This document shows, piece by piece, positions 33,767-42,789 of a stretch of DNA of 64,000 nucleotides. The stretch lies in assembly GCF_035944375.1 (NCBI RefSeq), contig NZ_DASZBE010000043.1; one strand, given 5' to 3'. A model generated the notes under the pieces. It saw only the letters and a program-made list of their open reading frames with translations, did not search any database and was not told the DNA's origin. The stretch comes from Allobosea sp035944375 (GTDB lineage: Bacteria; Pseudomonadota; Alphaproteobacteria; Rhizobiales; Beijerinckiaceae). The translations under genes were made by a program, and so were the position numbers. How positions within the stretch are numbered: position 1 is the stretch's first letter; each line of letters starts with the position of its first letter.

Positions 33767-35680
33767 TCAGTTCTGGTTGCCGCCGGTGGCGTTGCGGAAC
33801 GCCGCCTCGTTGATCGAGACGCCGAGTTCGGCCTGCCGCTGCGCGACGTATTGCGTGAGAATGTCCTCGCTGACGCTGGCGCCGAGCGTGCGGGCGAAGT
33901 TCTCGGCCTCTTGAGTCGTGCGGGCATAGCTCGGCACGGTGGCGGCATCGACCTTGAACAGGATGCGCCCGCCATCGGCGACGGACGCCGAGCCGCTCTT
34001 GCCGGCCGGGGTGCCGAAGATCAGGCTGACGACATTGGCGGGCAGGTCGGGGCGCTGCTCCTGGCGGCCGATGCCGGCCGCCTGCTCGATCGTCAGTCCG
34101 GCTGAGGATGCGACGACATCGAAAGACTCGCCCTTGTCGAGCCGCTCGACCAACTCGCGCGCCTTGGCGGAGAGGCGGCTGGCGACCTCGTCAGCGCGCC
34201 ATTGCGTCTCGACCTGCGCCTTGACCTCGTCGAAACCCTGCTCGCGCGCCGGGTCGATCGTCCTGACGTCGTACCAGACATAGCCCGTGTCGCGGGGCAG
34301 GCGGATCGCCTCGTTGTCGACCCCCGGCTCCGAGCGGAAGATGGCCTGGACCGTGGCGTCGCCGCCAGCCAGCGGAGCCTCGGCGCTGCCGTCCGGGCGG
34401 AGGAGGCCGGCATCGATCGGCCCGACGCTGCGCAGCGGCAGGTTGAACTCCTTGGCGATCTCGGCGAGCGGCCGGGCCGCGGCGCGCTGGTCCTCGATCT
34501 TGTCGTGGATTTCGGTGATGAGATTCGCGGCGCGGCGCGTGGCGACGTCGCCGCGCATCTCCGCCGCGACCTGCTCGAAGGGGCGCACCGTCTCAGGCAC
34601 GACCGCGGTCACGCGCAGCAGCACCGGGCCGAAGGCACTCGTGACGGGGGTGCTGACCGCGCCCTCCGCCAAGGCGAAGGCGGCGTCGCGGACGGCCGGA
34701 TCGAAGACCTGGGTGCGGGTGAAGCTGCCGAGCGTCAGTTCGGCCGCGGCGATGTTGCGCTCGGTCGCGACGGCATCGAAGCTCTCGCCGGCCTCGATGC
34801 GGGCGCGAGCGGCCTGCGCCTCCTCGGCATTGGGGAAGACGATCTGCTGGATGGTGCGCGTCTCGGGCGTGGTGAAGCGCTGCGCCTTCACCTCCTCATA
34901 GCGCGCGCGGGCCTCGGCCTCGCTGACGGCGGCGGCGTCGGCCAGCGTCTCGGCCGACAGCGCGAGGATGTCGGCGGTGCGCCGCTCGGGCGCCCGGAAC
35001 GCGCCCTTGCGCTCCTCGAAGAAGGTCTTGAGCTGCGCCTCGGTCGGGGCCGGAATCTCGCCGGCCAGGCCGGGCGCCAGGCGCACCAGGGTGACGTCCC
35101 TGCGCTCGTTGCGCAGGCGATGGCCGAGTTCCTGGAGCGCGACCGGGGCGCCGACGGCGCCCACGACCATCTCGCCGATCTGCTGGCGCAGGATGGTCTC
35201 GCGCTGCTCGCGCACATAGCTCTGCTCGGTGAAGCCGTTCGAGCGCAGCAGATCGTTGAAGCGCGGCGCCGAGAAATTGCCGGAGGCGTCGCGGAAGGTG
35301 GGATCCTCGAAGATCAGCGTGCGGATGGTGTCGTCGGACACGGCCAGGCGCATGGACTGCGCCGTCTGATCGAGCACCGAGGCCGTCACCAGGCGCGAGA
35401 GCGCCTGCCGGTCGAGGCCGAGCGCGCGGGCCATCTCCGGTGTGATCTGGCGGCGCTGCTGGCGGGTCAACTGCTGGAGATCGTTCTGGAAGGCCGTGCG
35501 CATCTGCTCCAGGCCGATCTCGGCCTTGCCGACGCGGGCGACGGAGTTGCGGCCATATCCCTGAAAGATGTCGCCGATGCCCCAGATCGCGAAAGAGAAG
35601 ATCAGGAAGCCGAACAGGACGAAGATGAGAAGCTTGCCGAAAAAGCTTCGACCCGCGTTGCGGATGCCCGTCATCATCAT
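33767..35680 (-). CDS. ppiD: PpiD/SurA-type peptidyl-prolyl cis-trans isomerase
   Basis: A 637-residue inner-membrane-anchored periplasmic chaperone. An N-terminal anchor (GKLLIFVLFGFLIFSFAIWGIGDIF, about residues 15-39) is followed by SurA-like helices and a parvulin domain near residues 230-370 (RFTTPETRTIQQIVFPNAEEAQAARARIEAG...). The family helps outer-membrane and secreted proteins fold as they leave SecYEG. Three consecutive ATG codons end at 35680, 35677 and 35674; the longest is given. trpE follows after two bases. Confidence 0.88.
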   Translation of the reverse strand: MMMTGIRNAGRSFFGKLLIFVLFGFLIFSFAIWGIGDIFQGYGRNSVARVGKAEIGLEQMRTAFQNDLQQLTRQQRRQITPEMARALGLDRQALSRLVTASVLDQTAQSMRLAVSDDTIRTLIFEDPTFRDASGNFSAPRFNDLLRSNGFTEQSYVREQRETILRQQIGEMVVGAVGAPVALQELGHRLRNERRDVTLVRLAPGLAGEIPAPTEAQLKTFFEERKGAFRAPERRTADILALSAETLADAAAVSEAEARARYEEVKAQRFTTPETRTIQQIVFPNAEEAQAARARIEAGESFDAVATERNIAAAELTLGSFTRTQVFDPAVRDAAFALAEGAVSTPVTSAFGPVLLRVTAVVPETVRPFEQVAAEMRGDVATRRAANLITEIHDKIEDQRAAARPLAEIAKEFNLPLRSVGPIDAGLLRPDGSAEAPLAGGDATVQAIFRSEPGVDNEAIRLPRDTGYVWYDVRTIDPAREQGFDEVKAQVETQWRADEVASRLSAKARELVERLDKGESFDVVASSAGLTIEQAAGIGRQEQRPDLPANVVSLIFGTPAGKSGSASVADGGRILFKVDAATVPSYARTTQEAENFARTLGASVSEDILTQYVAQRQAELGVSINEAAFRNATGGNQN

Positions 35681-35878
35681 GGAGATCTGTCTTTCCTGGC
35701 CCTGGCGGGGCGCTGCGGGCGCCCCGGCCGGTTTTCGTCGGCGCTGCTTATAGGAACCGCAGCGCCGTGCCGCAATCGCCCCCGCGGATTCGTGTGCCAT
35801 CGACGCAGGCGAGGCCCGCCACCGTTGCAGGCCACCGCCGGCATTGCTAGAGCCGCAACAGCATTCGGGAGAACGCAT

Positions 35879-36640
35879 GTGACGCGCAGCATCAGGCCCC
35901 TTGTGGCCGGCAACTGGAAGATGAACGGGCTGAAGGCGGATCTCGCCATCGCCGCCGAGGTCGCCAAGGGCTACGATTCCGGCCTGAAGAGCGCCGTGGA
36001 TCTCGCGATCTGCCCGCCCGCCAGCCTGCTCTACCCGGCGAGCGCGGCGCTGATCGGCGCGCGGATCGCAACGGGCGGCCAGGATTGCAGCATGCAGGAG
36101 GCTGGCGCCTTCACCGGCGAGGTCTCGGCCGCGATGCTGGCCGATGCAGGGGCCGCTTTCGTCATCGTCGGCCACTCGGAGCGGCGCACACTCCATGGCG
36201 AGACCAACGCGACGGTGAAAGCCAAGGCACAGGCGGCCCATCGGGCGCTGCTGGTGCCGATCGTCTGCGTCGGCGAGACGAAGGCCGAGCGCGAGGCCGG
36301 CAAGGCCGTCGCTGTCGTCCGCAAGCAGCTGCGCGGCTCGGTTCCCGACAATGCGACGGCGGCGACGCTGGTCGTGGCCTATGAGCCGGTCTGGGCGATC
36401 GGCACCGGGCTGACCCCGACTGCGGCCGATGTCGCCGAGATGCACGAGGCGATCCGGGCCGAACTCGGCCGCATGCTCGGCAAGGCGGCGGCGGCCGGCG
36501 TGCGCCTGCTCTATGGCGGCTCGGTGAAGCCGTCCAACGCGGCCGAGCTGATGAACGTCGCCCATGTCGACGGGGCCTTGGTCGGCGGGGCGAGCCTGAA
36601 GGCCGAGGACTTCCTGGCGATCGCGCGGGCCTGCGCCTGA
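35879..36640 (+). CDS. tpiA: Triosephosphate isomerase
   Basis: A 253-residue glycolytic enzyme from a GTG at 35879; an overlapping ATG at 35877 meets TGA at once. The active site is intact: GNWKMNG (Asn/Lys), GHSERR (catalytic His) and YEPVWAIGTGLTP (catalytic Glu). The phosphate loop LYGGSVKPSNA is present. The frame is open back to 34202 only as an antisense shadow of ppiD, which is divergent. Order tpiA-secG-pyrG is the usual alphaproteobacterial arrangement. Confidence 0.95.
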   Translation: MTRSIRPLVAGNWKMNGLKADLAIAAEVAKGYDSGLKSAVDLAICPPASLLYPASAALIGARIATGGQDCSMQEAGAFTGEVSAAMLADAGAAFVIVGHSERRTLHGETNATVKAKAQAAHRALLVPIVCVGETKAEREAGKAVAVVRKQLRGSVPDNATAATLVVAYEPVWAIGTGLTPTAADVAEMHEAIRAELGRMLGKAAAAGVRLLYGGSVKPSNAAELMNVAHVDGALVGGASLKAEDFLAIARACA

Positions 36641-36806
36641 CGGCCGGCGACGGAAAAGCCGGTCGCGCGCCGCATCACCGGGGTGGTGCGACCGCCAAGC
36701 GCGTGCTATGTGCCGCGCCGTGTTCGCCGGCCCCTCGGGCCGTCGTCGAACAGGAGGAGCGGGCGACCCTTGGCGGTGGCCGGCGCCATACCCATTTCGT
36801 GAGCTC

Positions 36807-37208
36807 ATGCAGAACGTCCTCATCGTCATCCATCTGATCATCGTGGTCGCGCTCGTCGGCGTGGTCCTGCTGCAGCGCTCCGAAGGCGGCGGGCTCGGCA
36901 TGGGGTCGGGCGGTGGTGGGGCGGGCGGCTTCATGACCGGTCGCGGCCAGGCCAATGCGCTGACGCGGACGACGGCGATCCTCGCCGGGGCCTTTTTCCT
37001 GACCTCGATCGTGCTCGCCGTGATGGCCAATCAGGGCCGCGTCCAGCGCTCGATCATCGACGGCGCGCCGGCGCCGACCGCTCCCGCGGGGCCTGCCGGG
37101 CCGAGCGCCCCCAATGCCGGCGGCGTGCTCGACCAGCTGCGCCAGCTGCAGGCGCCGAGCGGCGCGCCGCAGCCGCCCACGCCGGCGGCGCCAGTGCCGC
37201 AGCAGTGA
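36807..37208 (+). CDS. secG: Preprotein translocase subunit SecG
   Basis: A 133-residue inner-membrane protein with two helices (residues 3-22 and 55-75). SEGGGLGMGSGGGG between them is the family signature. A long Pro/Ala-rich C-terminal tail (from residue 85) is typical of alphaproteobacterial SecG. It stabilises SecYE during export. A terminator follows at 37277. Confidence 0.95.
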   Translation: MQNVLIVIHLIIVVALVGVVLLQRSEGGGLGMGSGGGGAGGFMTGRGQANALTRTTAILAGAFFLTSIVLAVMANQGRVQRSIIDGAPAPTAPAGPAGPSAPNAGGVLDQLRQLQAPSGAPQPPTPAAPVPQQ

Positions 37209-37221
37209 GGCAGGGATGTCC

Positions 37222-37246
37222 CGCAAAAGTGGTTTCCGCTTTTGCG
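37222..37246. repeat. Short hairpin motif CGCAAAAGTGG-TTT-CCGCTTTTGCG
   Basis: Eleven-base arms with one G-T wobble around a TTT loop, 14 bases after secG. Very similar 'AAAAGTGGNNNCC' hairpins are widespread between genes in Rhizobiales, so it is more likely a dispersed palindrome than a terminator, as no T-run follows. Confidence 0.65.
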
Positions 37247-37276
37247 ACAAGGATGTGCCCAAGCAAGTCTTGGCAG

Positions 37277-37303
37277 GGGCCGGGCAACCGGCCCTTCTCT
37301 TTT
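37277..37303 (+). terminator. Rho-independent terminator downstream of secG
   Basis: Seven-base all-GC arms GGGCCGG / CCGGCCC with a GCAA tetraloop, followed by TTCTCTTTT. It should end the tpiA-secG transcript before pyrG. Confidence 0.82.
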
Positions 37304-37419
37304 GTGTGGGGTGCGTTCGCCGCCGGGCGGCGCTCTCCTGTGGACAAGCGTGCAGGGCAAGACGGGGCTGCACGCCTGGACTTAGCGAATCGCACCCGTC
37401 GCTTTAGAGGTGTCCACCC

Positions 37420-39048
37420 ATGACGCGGTATGTCTTCATCACCGGCGGCGTGGTGTCTTCGCTGGGCAAGGGCCTGGCGGCGGCGGCGCTGGCCGCCCTC
37501 CTGCAGGCGCGCGGCCACACGGTCCGCCTGCGCAAGCTCGACCCCTATCTCAACGTCGATCCGGGCACGATGAGCCCCTATCAGCATGGCGAGGTCTTCG
37601 TCACCGACGACGGGGCGGAGACCGATCTCGATCTCGGCCATTACGAGCGCTTCACCGGCCGGCCCTGCAACAAGGGCGACAACATCACCACCGGCCGCAT
37701 CTACATGGACATCCTGACCAAGGAGCGCCGGGGCGACTATCTCGGCGCGACGATCCAGGTCGTTCCGCATGTCACCAACGCCATCAAGGAGTTCATCCTC
37801 GACGGCAATGAGGGCTACGACTTCACCCTGGTCGAGATCGGCGGCACCGTCGGCGACATCGAGAGCCTGCCCTTCCTCGAGGCGATCCGGCAGGTGAACC
37901 AGCAGCTGCCGCGCGGGCAGTGCATCTTCATCCATCTGACGCTGCTGCCCTACATCCCCACGGCCGGCGAGCTGAAGACCAAGCCGACGCAGCACTCGGT
38001 CGCCGAGCTGCGCTCGATCGGCATCCAGGCCGACATCCTGCTCTGCCGCACCGACCGCGAGATCCCTCGCGAGGAGCGCCGCAAGCTGGCGCTGTTCTGC
38101 AATGTCCGCGAGACGGCGGTGATCGAGGCCCGCGACGTCGCCTCGATCTATGACGTGCCGCTCTCCTACCACGCCGAGGGGCTCGACAACGAGGTTCTGG
38201 CCGCCTTCGGCATGGATGCCAGCCAGGAGCCCGACATCTCCAACTGGCGGCGCATCTCCGAGCGCGTGAAGAACCCCGAGGGCGAGGTCACCATCGCCAT
38301 CGTCGGCAAATACACGGGGATGAAGGACGCCTATAAATCCCTGATCGAGGCGCTGATGCATGGCGGCATCGCCAATCGGGTCAAGGTCAATCTCGACTGG
38401 ATCGAGTCGGAGGTCTTCGAGAAGGAGGACCCGACGCCGTTCCTGGAGCATGTCCACGGCATCCTGGTGCCCGGCGGCTTCGGCCATCGCGGCGCCGAGG
38501 GAAAGATCAGGGCGGCGACCTTCGCCAGGCAGCGAAAGGTACCCTATTTCGGCATCTGCTTCGGCATGCAGATGGCGGTGATCGAGGCGGCACGCTCGCT
38601 CGCCGGCATCACGGACGCAAACTCGACCGAATTCGGCCCGACGACCGAGCCCGTCGTCGGCCTGATGACGGAATGGATGCGTGGCAACGAGATCGAGCAG
38701 CGCGCGGCCGACGGCAATCTCGGCGGCACGATGCGGCTGGGCGCCTATGCCTCGACGCTGGCGGCGGGTTCCAAGATCGCGCAGATCTATGGCACGACCG
38801 AGATCTCCGAGCGGCACCGCCACCGCTACGAGGTCAATATGGGCTATCGCGACCGGCTCGAGGCTGAAGGCATGAGCTTCTGCGGGCTGTCGCCGGACGG
38901 GCTGTTGCCGGAGACGATCGAATATCCCGACCACCCCTGGTTCATCGGCGTGCAGTACCATCCCGAGCTGAAGTCGCGCCCCTTCGAACCGCATCCGCTG
39001 TTTGCGAGCTTCGTCGAGGCGGCGATGGTGCAAAGCCGGCTGGTGTGA
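37420..39048 (+). CDS. pyrG: CTP synthase
   Basis: A 542-residue enzyme making CTP from UTP and glutamine. The N-terminal synthase domain has the P-loop GGVVSSLGKGLAAAALAALL, CNKGDNITTGRIYMDIL and GGTVGDIESLPFLEAIRQ; the C-terminal glutaminase has the nucleophile in GICFGMQMAVIE and the His/Glu pair in QYHPELKSRP. Length is standard. The gene has its own upstream region after the secG terminator. Confidence 0.97.
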   Translation: MTRYVFITGGVVSSLGKGLAAAALAALLQARGHTVRLRKLDPYLNVDPGTMSPYQHGEVFVTDDGAETDLDLGHYERFTGRPCNKGDNITTGRIYMDILTKERRGDYLGATIQVVPHVTNAIKEFILDGNEGYDFTLVEIGGTVGDIESLPFLEAIRQVNQQLPRGQCIFIHLTLLPYIPTAGELKTKPTQHSVAELRSIGIQADILLCRTDREIPREERRKLALFCNVRETAVIEARDVASIYDVPLSYHAEGLDNEVLAAFGMDASQEPDISNWRRISERVKNPEGEVTIAIVGKYTGMKDAYKSLIEALMHGGIANRVKVNLDWIESEVFEKEDPTPFLEHVHGILVPGGFGHRGAEGKIRAATFARQRKVPYFGICFGMQMAVIEAARSLAGITDANSTEFGPTTEPVVGLMTEWMRGNEIEQRAADGNLGGTMRLGAYASTLAAGSKIAQIYGTTEISERHRHRYEVNMGYRDRLEAEGMSFCGLSPDGLLPETIEYPDHPWFIGVQYHPELKSRPFEPHPLFASFVEAAMVQSRLV

Positions 39049-39127
39049 GGCTGCGCATCGGACCGCTGGCGTTGCGCTCTGGCTGACGTATAGTGACCTC
39101 CGCGACAGGGTGACGCGGGGGTACGGC

Positions 39128-39529
39128 ATGGCGATCTCGATGGCGGGGCTGCCCGCGTTCCTTTTGTACTTCGTGCTCGGCGCCGCGCTGATCGGCTGTT
39201 TCGTGGCTGTCTATGTGCGCCTCACCGCCCATGACGAGATCGCGCTGATCCGCGGCGGCAATCTCTCGGCGGCGATCGCGCTCGGCGGCAATGTCGCGGG
39301 CTTCTCGGTGCCGCTCGAAAAAGCGATCGCGCAGGCGAGCAGCATCCCCGACCTGGTGATCTGGGCAATCGCCGCGATGATCATCCAGTTCGGGGCCTAT
39401 GGGCTGGCGCGCATGCTGATCCCGGATCTGTCGCGCAAGATCGAGGAGGATCGCCTGCCTTCGGCGGTGATGCTCGCGATCATCGCGGTGATCTCCGGCA
39501 CGCTCGCCGCCGCCAGCATGACGGCCTGA
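39128..39529 (+). CDS. DUF350 membrane protein, copy 1
   Basis: A 133-residue inner-membrane protein with four hydrophobic helices, of the YjfL/DUF350 family. Signatures are VYVRLTAHDEIALIRGGNLSAAIALGGNVAGFSVPLEKAI and DLVIWAIAAMIIQFGAYGLARMLIPDLSRKIEEDRLPSAVML. The ATG at 39128 lies 80 bases after pyrG; the frame reaches back only as a shadow. It begins a five-gene same-strand run (DUF350, DUF1190, ATP-grasp enzyme, VOC, DUF350), with DUF1190 10 bases downstream. Molecular role unknown. Confidence 0.87.
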   Translation: MAISMAGLPAFLLYFVLGAALIGCFVAVYVRLTAHDEIALIRGGNLSAAIALGGNVAGFSVPLEKAIAQASSIPDLVIWAIAAMIIQFGAYGLARMLIPDLSRKIEEDRLPSAVMLAIIAVISGTLAAASMTA

Positions 39530-39539
39530 GGAGGTGGCG

Positions 39540-40151
39540 ATGAAACGCTCGACCCAGATCGGCCTGGCGGCGGCGGGCCTTCTGCTCGTCGCGAGCTATT
39601 GGGGCCGGAGCGGCTCTCAGGACCAGAGCGAGGAGAGCCTCGTCTACGGCAATCTCGCCGAGTGCCGGGCCGGCGGACAGCTGACCTCGACCCAATGCGA
39701 CCAACGTTTCCGGGAGGCCTCGGCCAACCATCTGCGCGACGCGAAGAAGTTCACCAGCACCAGCGCCTGCGAGGCCGAGTACGGCTCGGGCTCCTGCCAG
39801 AGCGCGGTCTGGAACGGTGCCTCGGTCGTGGTGCCGGCGCTCGCCGGGTTCATGCTGGCGCGCAGCCTCGCCCAGGGCGGCGGCGCGGCACAGCCCCTGC
39901 TGCCGCCGACGCGCCAGGCCTGTCCGCCGGGAGGGCAGGCGCCGGAATGCCAGCAGGCACGCTCCTCCTCATCCAGCGGTGGCTTCTATGCAGGGCGCGG
40001 CGGCTCCTCCGCGCGTGCCTATTCGACCACCTCGGGCGCCGCGCTGGTGGCGCGCGCCGGCTCGTCGCCGGGCGTGGCGACGACCACCACGACCTCACGC
40101 GGCGGCTTCGGCTCGACGGCGCGGTCCTATTCCTCCTCCTCCTCTTCCTGA
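39540..40151 (+). CDS. DUF1190 (YgiB-like) envelope protein
   Basis: A 203-residue protein. A hydrophobic N-terminus (STQIGLAAAGLLLVASYWG) acts as a signal or anchor; the DUF1190 domain shows cysteines in AECRAGG, STQCDQRF, SACEAEYGSGSCQSAVWNG. The tail is a Ser/Gly/Thr-rich low-complexity stretch ending in SSSSSS. The GTG at 39534 is an alternative; I prefer ATG 39540, after GAGGAGGT. The partner in E. coli is the ATP-grasp protein YgiC, matching the next gene, which starts one base after the stop. Confidence 0.87.
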   Translation: MKRSTQIGLAAAGLLLVASYWGRSGSQDQSEESLVYGNLAECRAGGQLTSTQCDQRFREASANHLRDAKKFTSTSACEAEYGSGSCQSAVWNGASVVVPALAGFMLARSLAQGGGAAQPLLPPTRQACPPGGQAPECQQARSSSSSGGFYAGRGGSSARAYSTTSGAALVARAGSSPGVATTTTTSRGGFGSTARSYSSSSSS

Positions 40152-40152
40152 G

Positions 40153-41322
40153 ATGCGCCGGGTTCCCCTCGCGCCGCGCCCAGACTGGCAGACGCAAGTC
40201 GAGCGGCTGGGCTTCGCCTTCCACACGCTCGACGGCCAGACCTATTGGGACGAAAGCGTCGCCTATGCCTTCACGCTCGACGAGATCGAGCGCGATCTCG
40301 AGGCGCCGACGGATGCGATCGAGCAGCTCTGCTTCGCCTTCATCGAGAAGGCGATCGACGACGACGAGATCCTTGGCCGGCTCGCGATCCCTGCGGCCCA
40401 ATGGGATTTCGTTCGCGACAGCTGGCGGCGCGGCGACCGCAACCTCTATGGCCGGCTCGACCTCGCCTATGACGGCAGGGGCCCGGCCAAGCTGCTGGAA
40501 TACAACGCCGATACGCCCACCGCGCTGTTCGAATCCGCCGTGGTGCAATGGGACTGGCTGGAGCAGGGCATGGCGCGCGGCGTGCTACGCCCTGAATGCG
40601 ACCAGTTCAACGCGCTGCACGAGCGGCTGATCGCGGCTTTCGCGCAGCTGCGCCAGCCCTCGCCCTACCGGCTGCATCTCGCCTGCGTCCAGAACAGCAA
40701 CGAGGACAGGGGCACCGTCGACTATCTGATGGACTGCGCCGTCCAGGCTGGGCTCGATGCCCGCTTCACCTATGTCGAGGAAATCGGCCTGCTCTCGGAC
40801 GGGCGCTTCTGCGACGGCGCCAACCAGCCGATCGAGACGCTGTTCAAGCTCTATCCCTGGGAATGGCTGTTCCGCGAGGGCTATGCCGCAAACCTCGCCT
40901 CGTCGCGCTGCCAGTTCGTCGAGCCGCCCTGGAAGGCGCTGCTCTCCAACAAGGGCCTGCTGGCCTGCCTGTGGGAGATGGAGCCCGGCCATCCCAACCT
41001 GCTGCCTGCCTTCTTCGAGGGCGACCCGCGCTGCGCCGGGCTCTCGGCGCGCCATGTGCGCAAGCCGCTCTATTCGCGCGAGGGCGCCAACATCGCCCTG
41101 ATCGAGCGCGGCGCCGTGATCGACAGCGACGACGGGCCCTATGGCGCCGAGGGCTTCATCCTGCAGGACGCCGCGCCGAACCTGTTCGCGCAGGACGGCC
41201 ACTATGCCGTGCTCGGCTCCTGGCTGGTCGCCTCGCAGGCCAGCGGCCTGTGCGTGCGCGAGGATGTCTCGCCGATCACCAAGAACGGCTCGCGCTTCGT
41301 TCCGCACTATATCGAAGGGTGA
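40153..41322 (+). CDS. Glutathionylspermidine-synthase-like ATP-grasp ligase (YgiC family)
   Basis: A 389-residue enzyme with the glutathionylspermidine synthetase fold but without the amidase domain. Visible blocks are GRGPAKLLEYNADTPTALFESAVVQWDW, LHLACVQNSNEDRGTVDYLMDCAVQAGL, LFKLYPWEWLFREGY, PPWKALLSNKGLLACLWEMEPGHPNLLPAFFE and VRKPLYSREGANIALIERG, which hold the ATP-grasp metal and nucleotide residues. The family is thought to join an amine or amino group to a peptide carboxylate, probably at the cell envelope given its DUF1190 and DUF350 partners. The substrate is not known. Confidence 0.88.
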   Translation: MRRVPLAPRPDWQTQVERLGFAFHTLDGQTYWDESVAYAFTLDEIERDLEAPTDAIEQLCFAFIEKAIDDDEILGRLAIPAAQWDFVRDSWRRGDRNLYGRLDLAYDGRGPAKLLEYNADTPTALFESAVVQWDWLEQGMARGVLRPECDQFNALHERLIAAFAQLRQPSPYRLHLACVQNSNEDRGTVDYLMDCAVQAGLDARFTYVEEIGLLSDGRFCDGANQPIETLFKLYPWEWLFREGYAANLASSRCQFVEPPWKALLSNKGLLACLWEMEPGHPNLLPAFFEGDPRCAGLSARHVRKPLYSREGANIALIERGAVIDSDDGPYGAEGFILQDAAPNLFAQDGHYAVLGSWLVASQASGLCVREDVSPITKNGSRFVPHYIEG

Positions 41323-41420
41323 GGCGGGCGGGGCAGGACCGTTGCGCCCCGGCGGCGCATGACCGGCGGGCGCCGACCTGCTAGGGATGGTGTCACCCCC
41401 CTGCAGCCGTTGCGAGAGCC

Positions 41421-42323
41421 ATGCCCATGTCCATGCCCATGACCGATCCGACCGTTGCCCCGGCGCCACGCGGCCTCGACCATCTCGTTGTCGGCGTGCG
41501 CAATCTCGATGCCGCTGGCGCCTTCTACGAGCGGCTCGGCTTCACCGTCGGCGCCCGCAATCGCCATCCCTGGGGCACGGAAAACCGGATCGTGCAGTTC
41601 CCGGGGTCGTTTCTGGAGCTTATCACGATCGGCGATGCCGCGGCGATTCCGGCGCCGGCGCCCAGGCAGTTCTCCTTCGGCCAGTTCGTGCGCGAGGCGC
41701 TGGAGCGTGGCGAAGGCCTGTCGATGCTCGTCCTCGAAAGCCGGGACGCCAAGGCCGATGCGGCCGCGTTCCACGGGGCCGGCATCGGCGATTTCGAGCC
41801 CTTCTTCTTCGAGCGCCAGGCGAAGCGGCCCGACGGCAGCACCGTGCGCGTCGCGTTTTCTCTGGCCTTCGCCGCCGATCCGCTGGCCCCGGAATGCGGC
41901 TTCTTCGTCTGCCAGCAGCACGAGCCGCAGAATTTCTGGAACCCCGCCTTCCAGCAGCATGCCAATGGCGCCAGCGCGCTCGCGGCCGCGATCCTCGTCA
42001 CCGACGATCCCGGCAAGCATCGCACCTTCCTGTCCGCCTTTGCCGGCTTTCCGGACGTGCTCGAGGGCAACGCGGACTATGTCCTGACGCTTCCACGCGG
42101 GCGCATCGACGTGCTCGATCCCGAGGCCGCGCAGGCGATCTACCATGCCGAGCCCGATACGACGCCGGCCCGCTTCCTCGGGTTCTGCGTCACCGTCCCC
42201 GATCTCGATGCCCTCGCCGAGCGGCTCGAGGCGGCGGAGATTTCCTTCGGCCGGGGCGAGGAGCGGATCGTGGTGCCGTCCGAGGCGGCGATGGGCTGCG
42301 TCATTGCCTTCGAGCAGGGTTGA
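41421..42323 (+). CDS. VOC/glyoxalase-like protein
   Basis: A 300-residue protein of the Glyoxalase_3-like group. The first beta-alpha module is GLDHLVVGVRNLDAAGAFYERLGFTVGARNRHPWGTENRIVQFPGSFLELITIG, and a second module begins near residue 230 (RFLGFCVTVPDLDALAERL). It has a central insert of about 150 residues. The initial MSMPM repeat suggests that MTDPTV at residue 8 could be the real start. It lies 98 bases after the ATP-grasp gene and 42 before the second DUF350. Reaction unknown. Confidence 0.82.
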   Translation: MPMSMPMTDPTVAPAPRGLDHLVVGVRNLDAAGAFYERLGFTVGARNRHPWGTENRIVQFPGSFLELITIGDAAAIPAPAPRQFSFGQFVREALERGEGLSMLVLESRDAKADAAAFHGAGIGDFEPFFFERQAKRPDGSTVRVAFSLAFAADPLAPECGFFVCQQHEPQNFWNPAFQQHANGASALAAAILVTDDPGKHRTFLSAFAGFPDVLEGNADYVLTLPRGRIDVLDPEAAQAIYHAEPDTTPARFLGFCVTVPDLDALAERLEAAEISFGRGEERIVVPSEAAMGCVIAFEQG

Positions 42324-42365
42324 GGGGCAGGCTCCGCGGCATCGGCTCACAGGATTCGCACCATC

Positions 42366-42770
42366 ATGATCGCGCAGGCGCTGCTGAAACTTCCCGATTT
42401 CGCGCTGTTCTTCTCGGTGTCGCTCGCCCTCGTGGGCGTCTACCTGGCGGTCTACACGGTCGCGACATCGCATAACGAGTTCGGCCTGATCCGTCAGAAC
42501 AACATCGCGGCGGCGCTGTCGCTCGGCCTCAGCCTGACCGGCTTCGCCCTGCCGCTGTCGAGCGCGGTCGTGCATTCGACCACCATCGCCGACCTGCTGG
42601 TCTGGGGCGCGGTGGCGATCGTGGTGCAGCTGATCGTCTATGTTCTGGTGCGGATCGTGCTGCCGAATCTCTCGACGCGGATCGCGGCCGGCGAACTCGC
42701 GGCGGCGCTCTTCCTCGGCGCGGCCTCGCTGGCGGCCGGTGTCATCAACGCGGCGGCGATGAGCTTCTGA
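42366..42770 (+). CDS. DUF350 membrane protein, copy 2
   Basis: A 134-residue four-helix membrane protein related to the copy at 39128. It keeps VYTVATSHNEFGLIRQNNIAAALSLGLSLTGFALPLSSAVV and LLVWGAVAIVVQLIVYVLVRIVLPNLSTRIAAGELAAALF. The two DUF350 genes flank the DUF1190/ATP-grasp/VOC genes, so they may form a heteromeric membrane partner. It converges with mdoH. Confidence 0.86.
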   Translation: MIAQALLKLPDFALFFSVSLALVGVYLAVYTVATSHNEFGLIRQNNIAAALSLGLSLTGFALPLSSAVVHSTTIADLLVWGAVAIVVQLIVYVLVRIVLPNLSTRIAAGELAAALFLGAASLAAGVINAAAMSF

Positions 42771-42789
42771 GGGCGAACCGTCGGAGCGG

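Noticed and set aside
34202..35878. Open frame leading into tpiA
   Set aside because: It is antisense to ppiD; TIM homology begins at the GTG 35879.
35681..37030. Upstream extension of the ppiD frame
   Set aside because: It lies opposite tpiA and secG; the membrane anchor of PpiD follows the ATGs at 35674-35680.
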